Source of the DNA: JBGVSA01 sp041807905
GTDB lineage: Bacteria; Pseudomonadota; Gammaproteobacteria; Burkholderiales; Rhodocyclaceae
DNA: 26,080 nucleotides
Assembly: GCF_041807905.1 (NCBI RefSeq)
Contig: NZ_JBGVSA010000037.1
Location: 1-26,080 of the forward strand
Reading direction: 5' to 3'
The notes under the pieces were generated by a model. It did not search any database and was not told the origin of the DNA. It worked only from the letters and a program-made list of their open reading frames with translations. Below are positions 24,625-26,080 of this stretch, piece by piece (position 1 is the first letter of the stretch; every line of letters begins with the position of its first letter). The position numbers and the translations under genes are program-made.

Positions 24625-24642
24625 TGTCGCCTCTTGGCGACA
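24625..24642 (+). terminator. Hairpin after MFS gene
   Basis: Perfect 7-bp stem TGTCGCC / GGCGACA with the loop TCTT begins one base after the MFS gene's stop codon. No T run follows, so it may be a stability hairpin or a weak terminator. The remaining ~190 bp to the next gene show nothing else I can support. Confidence 0.45.
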
Positions 24643-24835
24643 AGCATCGAACGCGCGTAGGATGTGCGACCGAAGCCCAATGAAGGAATATTCCGACACA
24701 ACGACCGTCGCTACCCGGCGACGACGCCGTTCGTCCGAGGGCAATTCAAATTCCAGTAACCGACTGATTTTATTGTGCCCGTAGGGGCAGGCATGGCAGT
24801 TGCCTTGGGGAATCCACTTTCTTGGCCACACAATC

Positions 24836-25621
24836 ATGTCACGGACAATTCTGACTTCGGTTTCTGACTTCAATCCCGGTCTTCGTTCGCGCTTTGCGCC
24901 GGCGAGCCATCTGCCCCCCCACCACCGCCTGGCTGACAAACCGGGCCTGCTCGAGCCCTTTCTGAGCCTCGGCGACGAGAGCAAGCACGGCCACGGCGAC
25001 CATACTTTCCGCGTGGGCATTGCACACACCGCGTGGCAGCTCGACAAGGCGCGCCAGTTGGTGGACCGCTGCTACCACCAGGCGGGGTTCCGGCCCGGCA
25101 CCGGCGCCACGGCGCACACTGCCCGCAAGACCGTCACCGCGCTGGCCATGCGCAGTTCCGCCCCGATCGCCACCGTCTCGCTGATGCTCGACGGCCCGCT
25201 CGGCCTCAATGCCGATGATCAATACGCTGACGAACTGGCCGATCTGCGTGCCGGCGGCGCCCGTCTGGCCGAGTTTGGCCGGCTGGCTTTCGACAGCGCG
25301 ATTCCTTTCGTGCGCGTGCTTGGCCCGCTCGTGCACAAGGCGGCCCGCATCGGTCGTCACGAACTTGGCATGACCGACATCATGGTCGAATGCCACCCGC
25401 GCCACGCCGACTTTTACTGCCGCACGCTGGGCTTTCGCCGCATGGGTGGGCTGACGCACTGTCGCCGCGTGGGGGCCCCCGCCGTGCTGCTGCATCTGCA
25501 CGCCGGGCATCTCGAACAACTGGCGCAGGATCGCGCGCGTACCGGCCGCCTGACGGCGTTGCGCTCGACCATTGCCATGGTGGAACCGGCGGTCCCCGTC
25601 TCGCAGGCCGCCCACGCGTAG
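24836..25621 (+). CDS. FeeM-like N-acyl amino acid synthase (GNAT fold), candidate
   Basis: Product of about 261 residues from the ATG at 24836; an in-frame TTG at 24800 is less likely and neither start has a clear ribosome site. The core resembles the FeeM/acyl-homoserine-lactone-synthase-like GNAT group: FRVGIAHTAWQLDKARQLVD, then ATVSLMLDGPLGLNADDQYA, a conserved ARLAEFGRLAFD strand, and VECHPRHADFYCRTLGFRRM near the end. FeeM enzymes transfer an acyl chain from acyl-ACP to an amino acid. No acyl carrier protein gene is adjacent. The N-terminal 55 residues (rich in Pro/His) are outside the core. The next gene is a sensor kinase 133 bp away, same strand. The function is by family resemblance only. 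Confidence 0.72.
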   Translation: MSRTILTSVSDFNPGLRSRFAPASHLPPHHRLADKPGLLEPFLSLGDESKHGHGDHTFRVGIAHTAWQLDKARQLVDRCYHQAGFRPGTGATAHTARKTVTALAMRSSAPIATVSLMLDGPLGLNADDQYADELADLRAGGARLAEFGRLAFDSAIPFVRVLGPLVHKAARIGRHELGMTDIMVECHPRHADFYCRTLGFRRMGGLTHCRRVGAPAVLLHLHAGHLEQLAQDRARTGRLTALRSTIAMVEPAVPVSQAAHA

Positions 25622-25753
25622 GCCCTGCGGCCCCTCGACGGGCGGCCGACGAACCAGTGGCGCGCGGCAGATCAAACGTCGCGCCTGCCTGCGCACTTCA
25701 CGCTGCATCGGGTGGGCAGGCACAATCCCCGCTTTGCCACCCTACCCTGGCTG

Positions 25754-26080
25754 ATGTCGTCACCTGCCGTACGTATGCGCCTTCGATATCCCGGCTCATT
25801 CCTGAAACTGCTGCTGCTGGGCTTTGCATTGGTATCGGTGCCGCTCGTCGTGGCACTGATCGATGCGTATTTCTCGCTCGAACGGCTGAGCCAGCGCAGC
25901 GAAATGGCGGTCACCCGCGCTGTGTTGATCACGCGCGATTCGCGCACGCTCGGCGAACAGTTGATTGCGCTCGAACGCATCGCGCGGCAGCAACTGGTGC
26001 TGCGCGATGCGGCCGGGCTCGAAGCCTACAGTGCCCGCCGCGCGTTGTTCCTGGACGCCATCGCGCGTCTCGGCCAGCAC
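25754..26080 (+). CDS. Sensor histidine kinase, N-terminal part (GlrK/QseE-like)
   Basis: This is an open frame of 109 codons leaving the right edge. The ATG at 25754 (MSSPAVRMRLRYPGSFLKLL) or 25775 (MRLRYPGSF) begins it. A single hydrophobic segment (FLKLLLLGFALVSVPLVVAL) is followed by a periplasmic helical part (FSLERLSQRSEMAVTRAVLI, RDSRTLGEQLIALERIARQQ) as in betaproteobacterial GlrK/QseE-type kinases. The kinase core, with the catalytic His, lies outside the window, so this stays tentative. No ribosome site is obvious. No gene is seen between it and the FeeM-like gene. Confidence 0.75.
   Translation, partial: MSSPAVRMRLRYPGSFLKLLLLGFALVSVPLVVALIDAYFSLERLSQRSEMAVTRAVLITRDSRTLGEQLIALERIARQQLVLRDAAGLEAYSARRALFLDAIARLGQH

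Noticed and set aside
23664..24701. 345-codon minus-strand frame opposite the MFS gene
   Set aside because: His/Arg/Gln-rich antisense shadow of a transporter with twelve evident helices.
24839..25723. 294-codon minus-strand frame opposite the FeeM-like gene
   Set aside because: Antisense shadow; the plus-strand frame has the recognisable GNAT-type core.

Overview
The window looks like a G+C-rich betaproteobacterial chromosome segment. The support is the codon bias, the neighbourhood of LysR/MFS/DoxX/ChrA genes, Neisseria-type GNA1162-like lipoproteins and a histidine kinase resembling betaproteobacterial GlrK/QseE types. Burkholderiales or Rhodocyclales is plausible, but the genus cannot be fixed from sequence alone. 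No rRNA, tRNA or CRISPR was seen.

Left part (1-14.85 kb, all minus strand): reading in the direction of transcription, this is a probable single long unit. It starts with three lipoprotein genes (CsgG-like, DUF4810, DUF799/GNA1162-like), followed by a TpsB outer-membrane transporter (cdiB-like), a giant filamentous-haemagglutinin-type exoprotein of about 3,400 residues (cdiA-like), and a small A+T-rich membrane-protein gene 8 bp downstream that sits where a CDI immunity gene (cdiI) is expected. The order is cdiB-cdiA-cdiI. The exoprotein's last ~195 residues follow an ETDNN (VENN-like) motif, do not resemble any toxin I recognise, and are rich in Gly/Ala/hydrophobic stretches. With a multi-span membrane partner, this suggests a pore-forming or ionophore-type contact-dependent inhibition toxin. 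The locus ends at a nested insertion-sequence scar: an IS3/IS407-type orfA cut by a second IS3-like element that runs off the left edge.

Middle (14.85-17.04 kb, plus strand): two tandem paralogous lipoproteins with Ser-rich linkers, a shared C-terminal domain and the same promoter-like block about 210 bp before each start. A large nested inverted repeat closes the pair.

Right part (17.2-26.08 kb): a chromate transporter (chrA), a DUF4240 protein, and a LysR regulator divergent from a DODA-type extradiol dioxygenase plus a DoxX protein. These are followed by an alpha/beta hydrolase, a second LysR regulator divergent from an MFS exporter, a FeeM-like N-acyl amino acid synthase candidate, and the 5' end of a sensor histidine kinase. 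This part reads as ordinary chromosomal metabolism and regulation.

The most interesting element is the CDI-like module with its unrecognised toxin/immunity pair and its physical link to the CsgG-DUF4810-DUF799 lipoprotein trio.
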